From positions 1 to 64,000 of the forward strand of contig NZ_JAVSNJ010000005.1 in NCBI RefSeq assembly GCF_032144095.1: a DNA stretch of 64,000 nt, written 5' to 3'. Made by a program: the position numbers and the translations under genes. Under the pieces are notes generated by a model. That model did no database searches. It was not told the origin of the DNA and saw only the letters and a list, made by a program, of their open reading frames with translations. Source of the DNA: Sphaerochaeta sp032144095 (lineage in GTDB: Bacteria; Spirochaetota; Spirochaetia; Sphaerochaetales; Sphaerochaetaceae). Positions 18,170 through 25,962 of this stretch are shown piece after piece. How positions within the stretch are numbered: the stretch's first letter is position 1; every line of letters starts with the position of its first letter.

Positions 18170-19390
18170 ATGATGTTATTTTATATAGACCCAGGAACAG
18201 GGAGCATGCTTTTCTCCATTGTCATAGGCTTGGTGACAATGCTCTACTTTGTAGCCAAGGCTGCCATCATAAAGTTGAAGTTTGTGCTCTCTGGGGGTAA
18301 GGCAGTCGCCAATGGGAACCGCTATCCATTTGTGATCTACTCCGAAGGGGAAAGGTATTGGAACGTCTTCAAACCGATAGCAGAAGAGTTTGAGAGGAGG
18401 CAGGTCCCCGTGGTGTTCTATACCTCATCGGAAAAGGACCCTGTCTTCTCCGGACAGTACACCTACATTAAGCCTGAGTTCATAGGAGAGGGGAACAAGG
18501 CCTTCACCCGCCTCAACTTCCTTGAGGCAGATGTATGCCTGATGACCACCCCCGGCCTCGATGTCTACCAGCTCAAGCGGTCCCGGGGTGTAAAGCATTA
18601 CTCCCATATCCTGCATGCTGTCGATGATGCCACAAGCTACAGGCTGTTTGGGTTGGATTACTTTGATTCCGTGCTGCTCTCCGGCGAATACCAGAAAGCT
18701 CACGTCAGGTTGCTTGAAGAAAAGCGTGGGATAGAGGCAAAAGACCTCGAGGTCGTAGGGTGTCCCTACCTTGACGAGTTGCAGAAGAAGGTAGCCTCTC
18801 TTGATGAAGCCAAAGATTGCCCCTTCACTGTCCTTGTTGCCCCCTCCTGGGGGCCCAGCGGTATTCTCACCCGCTATGGGGCGAAGCTTCTCGACCCATT
18901 GGTGGAGACAGGCTTCACTGTCATAGTGAGGCCCCATCCACAGTCTTCCCAATCGGAGAAGGAGATGCTCGAGCGTCTGAAACAGCGGTATGTGCAGAAG
19001 CCTAGCCTTGAGTGGGATTTCAACAGGGAAAACCTAGGCTCCTTATCAAGGGCAGATATCATGATTTCCGATTTTTCTGGTGTCATCTTTGACTATACCT
19101 TTTTGTTTGACAGACCCTTCCTCTATGTGAGGTCAGACTTCGATGCCATGCCCTATGATTCATATGATGTTGAGGAAGAGCCTTGGAAGTTTAGGGTACT
19201 TGGAGAAATTGGGATCGAACTCAAGCCAGAAAGCTTCCCTACGATAAAAGAAGTACTTTTGGGAGCTTGTGGGAATGAGCTGCTGACTGAGAACCGGAAG
19301 AAAGCCAAGGAAACTGCATGGCAGTATCAAGGCAAGAGTGGGGAGAGGGCTGTGGATTATCTAGTGAAGAAGCAGAAAGAGCTATCGTAA
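18170..19390 (+). CDS. CDP-glycerol glycerophosphotransferase family protein (TagB/TagF-like)
   Basis: This 406-residue protein opens with a membrane segment carrying FYIDPGTGSMLFS and then has the GT-B-like TagB/TagF core. RPHPQSSQSEKEM near residue 250 and ISDFSGVIFDYTFLFDRPF at about 297-315 contain the conserved His and Asp-Phe-Ser signatures of the family. Such enzymes polymerise or prime poly(glycerol/ribitol phosphate) from CDP-alcohols at the cytoplasmic face. The N-terminal DPGTGS-type anchor differs from TagF. From roughly its third line of sequence onward the base composition is distinctly more GC-rich than the preceding cassette. It is tightly linked to the YidC-fusion gene. Product and substrate remain inferred. 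Confidence 0.82.
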   Translation: MMLFYIDPGTGSMLFSIVIGLVTMLYFVAKAAIIKLKFVLSGGKAVANGNRYPFVIYSEGERYWNVFKPIAEEFERRQVPVVFYTSSEKDPVFSGQYTYIKPEFIGEGNKAFTRLNFLEADVCLMTTPGLDVYQLKRSRGVKHYSHILHAVDDATSYRLFGLDYFDSVLLSGEYQKAHVRLLEEKRGIEAKDLEVVGCPYLDELQKKVASLDEAKDCPFTVLVAPSWGPSGILTRYGAKLLDPLVETGFTVIVRPHPQSSQSEKEMLERLKQRYVQKPSLEWDFNRENLGSLSRADIMISDFSGVIFDYTFLFDRPFLYVRSDFDAMPYDSYDVEEEPWKFRVLGEIGIELKPESFPTIKEVLLGACGNELLTENRKKAKETAWQYQGKSGERAVDYLVKKQKELS

Positions 19391-19587
19391 GCACCAGATT
19401 GCTCCTGATTCTGCTTTGATTGACCCTTGACTTTGATTCGAATAAGAGTGTTAGGATTGTCTTCTGTAGTGTCCTCTTCTGTTTTTGAAATATGGAGAAA
19501 AAGCCCTGCCAATTTCAGACTAACTTCTTCTTTTTGTGCTACTATTCTCATACGAGTATTTATTGTCATAGGAAAATAGCATTTAAA

Positions 19588-20382
19588 ATGATTGACTTGG
19601 ATGGAATGAAACACATTGAGCTGGAAATGATGAAAGAGATCCATGCTTTCTGTCAGGCTCACGGTATTACCTATTCTCTTGGGTATGGAACCCTTCTTGG
19701 CGCAGTACGCCATAAAGGTTTCATTCCTTGGGATGATGACATCGATATTCTCATGCCACGCCCTGATTATGATGCCTTCCGCCACTCCTTCCAAAGTGGA
19801 GATTACCAGGTGGTCTCTTCCTCCGACTCTGGATATTTCTACCCCTATGCCAAGGTGTATGACAAACGCACCTATCTTCAGGAAGATCTACGGTATACCT
19901 ATCCAGATATGGGAGTGTTCATTGATATTTTTCCTGTTGACGGGCTCCCTGATGAGTATGATCAGCAAGTGCGACTGTATAAGAAGCAGAAATTTCTCTA
20001 CAAGCTTCATATGAGCATGAAATACCGTTTTTCCCGAGAATGGAACGCTTCCAAGAATCTCCTGTTGTTACTTGCCCGAATGATCGCACTCTTCTTTCCG
20101 ATAGGGAAAGTCATCAAGAAATTAGAACAGAACTATCTGCTTTTTGCTTATGAAGAGAAACCTCAAGTGGCAGTAATGCTCGGTGAAGTGAAATTGGTAC
20201 CAATTTCTCGGTCATCTTTTGAGAGTCTGACCTTATTGGAGTTTGAGGATACTCAGTTCTATGCTATCGCCCAATATGAAAGCTATCTTTCTGGACTGTA
20301 TGGGGATTACTTACAATTACCTCCACTTGCACAACAAGCTTCGGAGCACCGTTATACGGTGGGATGGAAACAAGAAAAATAG
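19588..20382 (+). CDS. licD: LicD-family phosphotransferase
   Basis: This 264-residue protein has the LicD signature SLGYGTLLGAVRHKGFIPWD followed by DDIDILMPRPDYDAF (residues about 29-62), a nucleotidyltransferase-fold metal site with Asp residues. LicD proteins transfer phosphocholine, or other phospho-alcohols, from a CDP donor to a sugar hydroxyl. The ATG at 19588 fits the family start. A longer open frame from 19492 adds a Cys/Tyr-rich stretch unlike LicD. It lies between the TagF-like gene and a gene whose first domain resembles LicC, the enzyme that makes CDP-choline, which supports a phospho-substituent pathway. A terminator follows directly. The 197 bases before it hold no gene I can support. 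Confidence 0.85.
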   Translation: MIDLDGMKHIELEMMKEIHAFCQAHGITYSLGYGTLLGAVRHKGFIPWDDDIDILMPRPDYDAFRHSFQSGDYQVVSSSDSGYFYPYAKVYDKRTYLQEDLRYTYPDMGVFIDIFPVDGLPDEYDQQVRLYKKQKFLYKLHMSMKYRFSREWNASKNLLLLLARMIALFFPIGKVIKKLEQNYLLFAYEEKPQVAVMLGEVKLVPISRSSFESLTLLEFEDTQFYAIAQYESYLSGLYGDYLQLPPLAQQASEHRYTVGWKQEK

Positions 20383-20387
20383 GAGTT

Positions 20388-20430
20388 ATGGCTCATCTTT
20401 GGGCATTGTTCACAATGATGAGCCATTTTG
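20388..20430 (+). terminator. Terminator hairpin after licD
   Basis: ATGGCTCATC pairs with GATGAGCCAT, with an inner CATTG/CAATG stem, followed by TTTTG. The T run is short, so strength is uncertain. Confidence 0.6.
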
Positions 20431-20505
20431 GTATATACTCCAAATGATTTCATAGTTTATGTAATGAATTTGTTTTCAAGAATACATGGGTAACGGGAGA
20501 GTAGG

Positions 20506-22323
20506 ATGCAAGCAATAATTTTGGCCGCAGGGATGGGCAAGAGGTTGAAGGACCTTACCGTAGACAATACCAAATGCATGGTGAAGGTTAACGGCGAGAC
20601 ACTCGTAGAGCGAGTGTTGCGACAACTCGATAGCCAAGGCTTGGATAGGATCGTCATAGTAGTTGGGTATATGGGCCAGAAACTGATGGATTATATCGGG
20701 ACTCTGGGTATCTCCACCCCTATGGTATTTGTTGACAACCCGATCTATGACAAGACCAACAACATCTACTCGCTCTACCTGGCCAAGGAGTATCTCCTTG
20801 CAGAGGATACCCTGCTTCTTGAGTCTGACCTCATCATAGAGGATGGTGTGTTGGAAACCCTTATCGAAAACCCTTGTCCAAGCCTTGCTTTGGTCGCCAA
20901 ATATGAAAGTTGGATGGACGGGACAGTCATTACCTTGGATGAGGACCAGAACATCATCAGCTTCTTGGACAAGAAGCATTTTCACTTTGGGGATGTCCAG
21001 CACTACTACAAGACAGTCAACATCTACAAGTTCAGCAAGAAGTTTTCCAACAGCCACTACGTTCCTTTTTTGGAGGCGTATAGCAAGGCCTTGGGAGACA
21101 ATGAATATTACGAACAAGTACTAAAGGTCATTGCCCTGCTGGATAAGCCTGAGATCAAGGCCTTGGTCCTTGAAGGCAAGAAATGGTATGAGATCGATGA
21201 CATCCAGGACCTCGATATTGCTGAGAGTATGTTTGCCGTTGACCCGTCTGACCGCTACAACAAGCTCTGTAGCCGGTATGGTGGCTACTGGAGATATCCA
21301 AACCTGTTGGATTACTGCTATCTGGTAAACCCCTATTACCCTCCTGCAAAGCTTGTTGATGAGATGCAAGCCAGTTTTGATGTCCTCCTTCGTGCATACC
21401 CTTCTGGGCAGAAGGTGAACAACCTCCTTGCTGCAAACTACTATGGCCTGCATGCAAGCAATGTCATGGTAGGAAACGGTGCTGCAGAGCTCATCAAGGG
21501 TATCATGGAAAGTACTGATGGGACGATCGGTATGGTATCACCATCATTCGATGAGTACCGAAATAGATGTAGTGCAGAACAGCTCTCTATCTTTACCATA
21601 CAGAACAACGATTTCTCCTATACTGTTGATGATCTGATGGCCTTTTTTGCTGACAAGGGTCTTTCAACTCTCCTGCTTATCAACCCGGATAATCCTTCAG
21701 GAAACTACATCCCCTATAAGGATGTGCTTCGCCTTGTAGCATGGGCCAAAGAAAGGAACATCGTTCTCATCCTTGACGAATCATTCAGTGACTTTGTTGA
21801 CTCCTCTGATGAAATATCCTTTCTTCAACAACAACTCCTCGTCAAATATCCCAACCTGGTTGTCATCAAGAGCATATCCAAATCGTACGGTGTCCCTGGG
21901 GTACGGTTAGGAATATTGGCTACAACCAATACTGATGTATTGGCCAAGGTTGCAAAAGAGGTCTCTATCTGGAACATCAACTCCTACGGGGAGTTCTTCA
22001 TGCAGATCTGGAACAAGTACAAGGGCCACTATGAAGCCTCCTTGCAGGCGATCATCCGATCGAGGAAGAAATTGGTGCAGGATCTGGAGAAGATTGCGTA
22101 CTTGAAAGTACTGCCATCCCAGGCCAACTACGTCATGTGTGAAGTTGTGGGAGGCAGGAAATCCTATGACTTGGCTGTTGAGCTATTTGCCAAGTACAAC
22201 CTCTTTATCAAAGACCTCTCTACCAAGAAGGGGATTTCCCCAAGGCAGTTCATCAGGCTTGCAGTGAGAGATGAGGTCGATAACGGGAAGCTGGTTAAAG
22301 CGTTGCAGGAAATAGGTACGTAA
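20506..22323 (+). CDS. Bifunctional LicC-like nucleotidyltransferase / class I-II aminotransferase
   Basis: This 605-residue fusion has two domains. Residues 1-about 235 are an NTP-transferase with the nucleotide loop LAAGMGKRLKDLT, followed by TKCMVKVNGETLVERV and NPIYDKTNNIYSLYLA, as in LicC and phosphonate cytidylyltransferases. The KKWYEIDDIQDLDIAE segment closes it. Residues about 245-605 are a fold-type I aminotransferase of the HisC/CobD type: NPDNPSGNYIP, ILDESFSDF, and SISKSYGVPGVRLG with Schiff-base Lys459. Such a fusion could make an amino-phospho compound and activate it with CTP. 2-aminoethylphosphonate is one candidate, and phosphoethanolamine by CobD-like decarboxylation is another. 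The neighbouring LicD would then be the transferase. No PepM or phosphonopyruvate decarboxylase gene is in the window. Confidence 0.85.
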   Translation: MQAIILAAGMGKRLKDLTVDNTKCMVKVNGETLVERVLRQLDSQGLDRIVIVVGYMGQKLMDYIGTLGISTPMVFVDNPIYDKTNNIYSLYLAKEYLLAEDTLLLESDLIIEDGVLETLIENPCPSLALVAKYESWMDGTVITLDEDQNIISFLDKKHFHFGDVQHYYKTVNIYKFSKKFSNSHYVPFLEAYSKALGDNEYYEQVLKVIALLDKPEIKALVLEGKKWYEIDDIQDLDIAESMFAVDPSDRYNKLCSRYGGYWRYPNLLDYCYLVNPYYPPAKLVDEMQASFDVLLRAYPSGQKVNNLLAANYYGLHASNVMVGNGAAELIKGIMESTDGTIGMVSPSFDEYRNRCSAEQLSIFTIQNNDFSYTVDDLMAFFADKGLSTLLLINPDNPSGNYIPYKDVLRLVAWAKERNIVLILDESFSDFVDSSDEISFLQQQLLVKYPNLVVIKSISKSYGVPGVRLGILATTNTDVLAKVAKEVSIWNINSYGEFFMQIWNKYKGHYEASLQAIIRSRKKLVQDLEKIAYLKVLPSQANYVMCEVVGGRKSYDLAVELFAKYNLFIKDLSTKKGISPRQFIRLAVRDEVDNGKLVKALQEIGT

Positions 22324-22363
22324 CAATAGAGTGGCGGACTGAAATCACAGAATAGGGAAATAC

Positions 22364-22405
22364 CACCAAGGGGGAATCTGGCAACAGGTTCCCCCTTGGT
22401 GTCTA
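22364..22405 (+). terminator. Terminator hairpin
   Basis: CACCAAGGGGGAA pairs perfectly with TTCCCCCTTGGTG around a 12-base loop. Only a weak T-rich stretch follows. It ends the polysaccharide locus. Confidence 0.65.
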
Positions 22406-22502
22406 ATAGCCTTATGTGTATCTGTCTTGGGTACCCCTAGAACCTACAGCAGCACCAGCTCAGCCTCGAACTCCCCGTCCAGGGGATGGATCTGGACCTC
22501 TG

Positions 22503-22634
22503 AGCCTCTTGCGCGAGGTGACCGCTCTCTGTGGCTATGCCAATAGCCAGACCTTCAGGAGGGCATTTAGGAAGTACTACGGGATGCTGCCTTCCGACTA
22601 CCAGAAGACGGTTCTCTACAACCAGGCAACCTAG
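22503..22634 (+). pseudogene. AraC-family regulator, C-terminal HTH remnant
   Basis: The last 40-odd codons read LREVTALCGYANSQTFRRAF, then KYYGMLPSDYQK, the second helix-turn-helix of AraC/XylS DNA-binding domains. The rest of the roughly 280-residue regulator, including the first HTH helix, is absent. Upstream codons in the same frame are Pro-rich and unlike the family. It is a dead end-fragment left beside the polysaccharide locus. Confidence 0.65.
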
Positions 22635-22667
22635 AGGGTGGGGACCAAGGACAAAGGGATAGGGAAT

Positions 22668-22709
22668 TGAGAAAAGAACTGCGTAGGATAGCAAGGCTTT
22701 CCTACGCAG
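22668..22709 (-). terminator. Terminator of the aldolase gene
   Basis: Read on the minus strand, CTGCGTAGGAA pairs with CCTACGCAG and is followed by TTCTTTTCTC. It lies 25 bases beyond the aldolase stop. Confidence 0.75.
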
Positions 22710-22733
22710 TACACCCTTTTGAAAGAGTGGCTA

Positions 22734-23621
22734 TCAGGTTATGGAAGCCTCATAGATGGCCTTGATGGAAGAGCCAAGCATTGTATTGAACTCTGTATCT
22801 GTCTGCTGGGCATGGAGGTCCTGGGAGAGCGCTCTGGAGAAGCTGGCGATAAGGCCATGGTTTTTTTCAAGCAGGGCATTTGCCTCTTCCTGACTGTAGC
22901 CACCGGAGAGGGCTACAATGCGGACCATATGCTGTTCTTTCTGCAGGTCAGCATAGAAGTTGGGAACGGTGGGGATGGAGAGCTTGAGCATCACCTTGTC
23001 ATCCTTGCCAAGAAGGGCCAGGTGTCTTGCAAGCTCCTGCTTGAGGATGCCCTCAGACTCCTGCTTGTCCTTGCTGTGGATGTCTACTTCCGGCTCGATG
23101 ATGGGTACCAGGCCAGCCTTCAAAATGATCTTGGCCAGCTCAAACTGCTGGTCCACGATCTTCTTGATGCCTCTGGGATTCGCTGCCTTGATGACCGATC
23201 GCATCTTGGTGCCGAAGATCCCCAGTTTTACTGCACGGCTGAGAAGGGCATCCAAGTCTGGGATGGGCTTCATCAGCTGGACACCATCATTGAGGTCTGC
23301 CAGGCCCTTGTCTATCTTGAGGAAGGGGACAATTCTTTTGGTTTTCCAGAGGTACTCTGCTGTTGGAATGCCCTCTATGCTGCGGTCCATGGTGTCTTCA
23401 AACAGGATGGCACCGAGGATATGGTCTGAGGTAAATGCTGGGCTGGTGATGATGCGTGTGCGCATTGCATGCACAAGGGCAAACATCTCCTTGTCGCCTG
23501 AGTATGAGTCTTCGGAAATCCCGTATTGCAGGAGTGCCTTGGGAGTACTGCCACCACTTTGGTCCAATGCTGCGATAAAGCCATTTCCTGTCTTCATACG
23601 AGCGAGCTGTTCTGTGTTCAT
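22734..23621 (-). CDS. fda: Fructose-bisphosphate aldolase, class I
   Basis: This 295-residue cytoplasmic enzyme cleaves fructose 1,6-bisphosphate to DHAP and glyceraldehyde 3-phosphate without metal. It has the class I signatures FIAALDQSGGSTPKAL (residues 15-30), ILFEDTMDR, VPFLKIDKGL, IIEPEVDI and MLKLSIPTVPNFY, where the Lys near residue 210 is the likely Schiff-base residue. SGGYSQEEAN closes the barrel. The ATG follows AGGAG, and a good promoter lies 46 bases upstream of it. It stands alone on the minus strand as a central-metabolism gene between two accessory regions. The length is normal for the bacterial single-domain form. Confidence 0.94.
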   Translation of the reverse strand: MNTEQLARMKTGNGFIAALDQSGGSTPKALLQYGISEDSYSGDKEMFALVHAMRTRIITSPAFTSDHILGAILFEDTMDRSIEGIPTAEYLWKTKRIVPFLKIDKGLADLNDGVQLMKPIPDLDALLSRAVKLGIFGTKMRSVIKAANPRGIKKIVDQQFELAKIILKAGLVPIIEPEVDIHSKDKQESEGILKQELARHLALLGKDDKVMLKLSIPTVPNFYADLQKEQHMVRIVALSGGYSQEEANALLEKNHGLIASFSRALSQDLHAQQTDTEFNTMLGSSIKAIYEASIT

Positions 23622-23666
23622 AGGTTCTCCTTATGTAACTGAAACTATTAAGTTGGTAACAATCTA

Positions 23667-23695
23667 ATTGTACAGCATTGCTCTTGTTCCGGCAA
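23667..23695 (-). promoter_or_regulatory. Sigma-70-type promoter for fda
   Basis: On the minus strand TTGCCG (23690-23695) and TACAAT (23667-23672) are separated by 17 bases and point at the aldolase start. Confidence 0.6.
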
Positions 23696-23939
23696 GTGAG
23701 AGGCACCTTGATGGTTTCCTTGGCTTTACTGGACAAGCTCAACAAAACGTGAACATTTCCTAGATACTGGTTTCTCCTCTTCTTCTCCCTCTCCTCTATC
23801 TTGTGGAGCAGCATATATAGCCTGAGTATGCAATTGCCAATGTAGACATAGTGGGAGAGAATGACTGTATGTTCATGGTAAGGCACCGCACATGCTTTCC
23901 ATAGGTGCCAAGGCTGTTTGCAGGGGAAGGGTATAGCAT
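23696..23939. other. Intergenic region without a supported gene
   Basis: Open frames cross this stretch on the minus strand, but they lack a family match or a ribosome site. The only structure I see is a GGCACC...GGTGCC inverted repeat at about 23883-23907, upstream of the Cys-rich protein gene. Confidence 0.5.
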
Positions 23940-24488
23940 ATGGAAAAGGTCTTCTTTCAGGGGGTGGTCCTCTCGGTCCAACCAAGGATTCGACTGCTTC
24001 GTTCGTTTGATGAATCATCACACACCTATCTGGGCTACGCCTTGGTTGTTTCTGATGAGACAACCAGACAGGATATGTCCATTGGCATCAGGGCAGGAGT
24101 GCAGGAGAAGCACCAGCTGAGGGTTGGGATGACTATCTCCGGCTATTGTGTGCCGGTTCTCGGCCCTCAGATGGAAACGGTAGCGTGCTATCGTGTCTCC
24201 AAGATGAAAGTCCTTGGGGAACAGCCATTGGAAAGCACCAATCCTCCTTGGAACCTGGTAGCCCCTCCCATCCCTGTCTATCGGGAGAGGGGGCCAAGAA
24301 GACTCTCTGTAAGGAGCTTTGAAACCAAATGCACCTCCTGCATGTGGGGCTGCAACATGGCAGTTGAGATCATCATCGACCAGTGGAATCCAGGAAAGAG
24401 AAAATACAGGGGTGAGACTTTCTGCTATGGACCGAAGAGCTGCAAGCCCAACCAGAAAGGTTCCTGGCCGAAATGGCATGGTGTATGA
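23940..24488 (+). CDS. Conserved protein with a Cys cluster, function unknown
   Basis: This 182-residue soluble protein opens with VFFQGVVLSVQPRIRLLRSF and ends with a Cys-rich half: CTSCMWGCNMAVEI around residues 130-143, then FCYGPKSCKPNQ at about 161-172. The C-x2-C-x3-C plus two later Cys could bind zinc or an Fe-S cluster. I recall similar uncharacterised proteins in Clostridia with the same SVQPRIRL start and FCYGPKSC ending, so it looks like a real conserved family rather than a chance frame. The ATG follows GGGAAGGG at a good distance. It has no operon partner, so no role can be assigned. Confidence 0.7.
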   Translation: MEKVFFQGVVLSVQPRIRLLRSFDESSHTYLGYALVVSDETTRQDMSIGIRAGVQEKHQLRVGMTISGYCVPVLGPQMETVACYRVSKMKVLGEQPLESTNPPWNLVAPPIPVYRERGPRRLSVRSFETKCTSCMWGCNMAVEIIIDQWNPGKRKYRGETFCYGPKSCKPNQKGSWPKWHGV

Positions 24489-24594
24489 GGAAGGGCCTTG
24501 GGTGGATGAGATGCTCACTTCCCATAGGGAGGAGGATGAGTAGGGTCTTGGTGAGATTGGATATATTTCTGGCCCTTACTCAGAAGACGGACAA

Positions 24595-24645
24595 GCACAA
24601 ACATGCTTCCCTCTTTTTATGAAGGAAACATGTTCTCTATTTTTG
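24595..24645. repeat. Repeated hairpin, copy 1 (convergent terminator)
   Basis: ATGCTTCC, then a loop with CTCTTT and TATGAA, then GGAAACAT and GTTCT, with an outer GCACAAA/TTTGTGC stem. A near-identical element stands at 32274. It sits between two converging genes and has A/T tracts on both sides, so it may terminate in both directions. Confidence 0.65.
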
Positions 24646-24651
24646 TGCAAC

Positions 24652-25941
24652 CTAGATATGGAATTCAGGAAGGTACTCCTTCTGCAATTCCAGCATGTCA
24701 TCGATGAGAGCCTCTGCCTTTGGGATGTCATCGACAGTAGGTTCTAGCAGTAGAGCCTGCAACAGGAGGTTTTTGGACCTCTCCTTGTAAGCCAGAACGG
24801 TGAGTTTTTGGATTGACATCTGTGTTCGGCACATTGAAGCCACCCCTTCAGGAAGGGCTGCAATGGGTTGGGGGTGGATACCCTTGCCATCGACAAGGAT
24901 GGGGACCTCAACCACGCCATCTGGATTGAGATTGGGGATGAACAACCCTGTATTGATGAAATTCCCTGAAGGGAACTCTGTCGGGGTGTCATTGAGCATG
25001 GCAGCGATGATGGGCACTGCTATCTCCCTGGAAGCAACCAGTATGGATTCGATGGGGATGGTTCCGGAAAGATAGGGGGTGATGGTATCTATCTCAGACT
25101 TGTGCACGGCAGAGATGCTTCGGCTCTCCAATCCATGTTTCCATTTTCCCTGCATGTATGTGTATCCACAGGACATGAACTCTCCTGCATGTGTATTGTC
25201 TGGATAGGTCAGCATTCCATATATTCTCAGCAGGTCTCGTGTCAATGCAAACTCGGGTGAAGTATTTTCAGCAGATTTTTGCTTTACCAATGGATAGAGG
25301 TCCTTTCCAGATTTTGAATCAAGGATGCTTTGGATCCAGAAGAAATGGTTTATGCCGCCACCTCTCATGGTTACCGATTCCAAAGGCCGGTCAAGCATCC
25401 CACAGACAGCCTGAAGGGCATCATGCTGTCCATGACAAAGCCCGATGGCGTTGATATCTGTTAGTGTATTGATGGCCAACAACACCCTGCTTTCAGGGTT
25501 GGAGAAGTTGAACACCAATGCCCCGGGGCAAAGCCTCTCTATGTCCGAGCAGATACCCATGATGATGTGGATATTCCTGAGAGCATGAAAGAGGGCTCCT
25601 GGCCCCCCATTTTCGCCATATGCTTGCTTGAATCCATAGGAGTATGGGAGACGGAAGTCCTGCTCCCATAGTTCATACCGATGGTAGGAGACAGCAATGA
25701 ATACATGGGTAGCTCCGATGAGGGCTTGAGCCCTGTCCATTGTTGCTGAGATTTTTACTTGGGTCTTTACCGCATCGGCAACAACGCGAGAGAATTTATA
25801 CATCAGCTCGAGCTTTTGAGCATTGATATCCACAAGCACCAGTTCAACAGGTGTCTTGCCAAAGTTTTTCTCCAGAAGGATGTCAATGATTGACCGCCTC
25901 CCGAAGATTTGACTGCCTGCGCCAATTATTACAATTTTCAA
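24652..25941 (-). CDS. Glycoside hydrolase family 4 enzyme
   Basis: This 429-residue enzyme is of the NAD+- and Mn2+-dependent GH4 type, which cleaves glycosides by a redox-elimination route. Visible are the Rossmann motif KIVIIGAGSQIFG (residues 2-14), LVLVDINAQKLELM, FNFSNPESRVLLA and IGLCHGQ with the metal-binding Cys, and MRGGGINHFFW with the metal-binding His. YGENGGPGALFHALRN fits the alpha-galactosidase/alpha-glucosidase/galacturonidase branch. The translated start is TTG after AAGGAG. It follows the BNR-repeat gene by 21 bases in one minus-strand operon, opposite an LplABC-like transporter. The substrate is probably the imported oligosaccharide. The sugar cannot be named with confidence. 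Confidence 0.88.
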   Translation of the reverse strand: MKIVIIGAGSQIFGRRSIIDILLEKNFGKTPVELVLVDINAQKLELMYKFSRVVADAVKTQVKISATMDRAQALIGATHVFIAVSYHRYELWEQDFRLPYSYGFKQAYGENGGPGALFHALRNIHIIMGICSDIERLCPGALVFNFSNPESRVLLAINTLTDINAIGLCHGQHDALQAVCGMLDRPLESVTMRGGGINHFFWIQSILDSKSGKDLYPLVKQKSAENTSPEFALTRDLLRIYGMLTYPDNTHAGEFMSCGYTYMQGKWKHGLESRSISAVHKSEIDTITPYLSGTIPIESILVASREIAVPIIAAMLNDTPTEFPSGNFINTGLFIPNLNPDGVVEVPILVDGKGIHPQPIAALPEGVASMCRTQMSIQKLTVLAYKERSKNLLLQALLLEPTVDDIPKAEALIDDMLELQKEYLPEFHI

Positions 25942-25962
25942 AGCATACTCCTTCTTGTTGGC

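Noticed and set aside
23398..24063. Minus-strand open frame of about 220 codons between the aldolase and Cys-rich genes
   Set aside because: It overlaps the aldolase coding region in another frame, with composition unlike a protein family.
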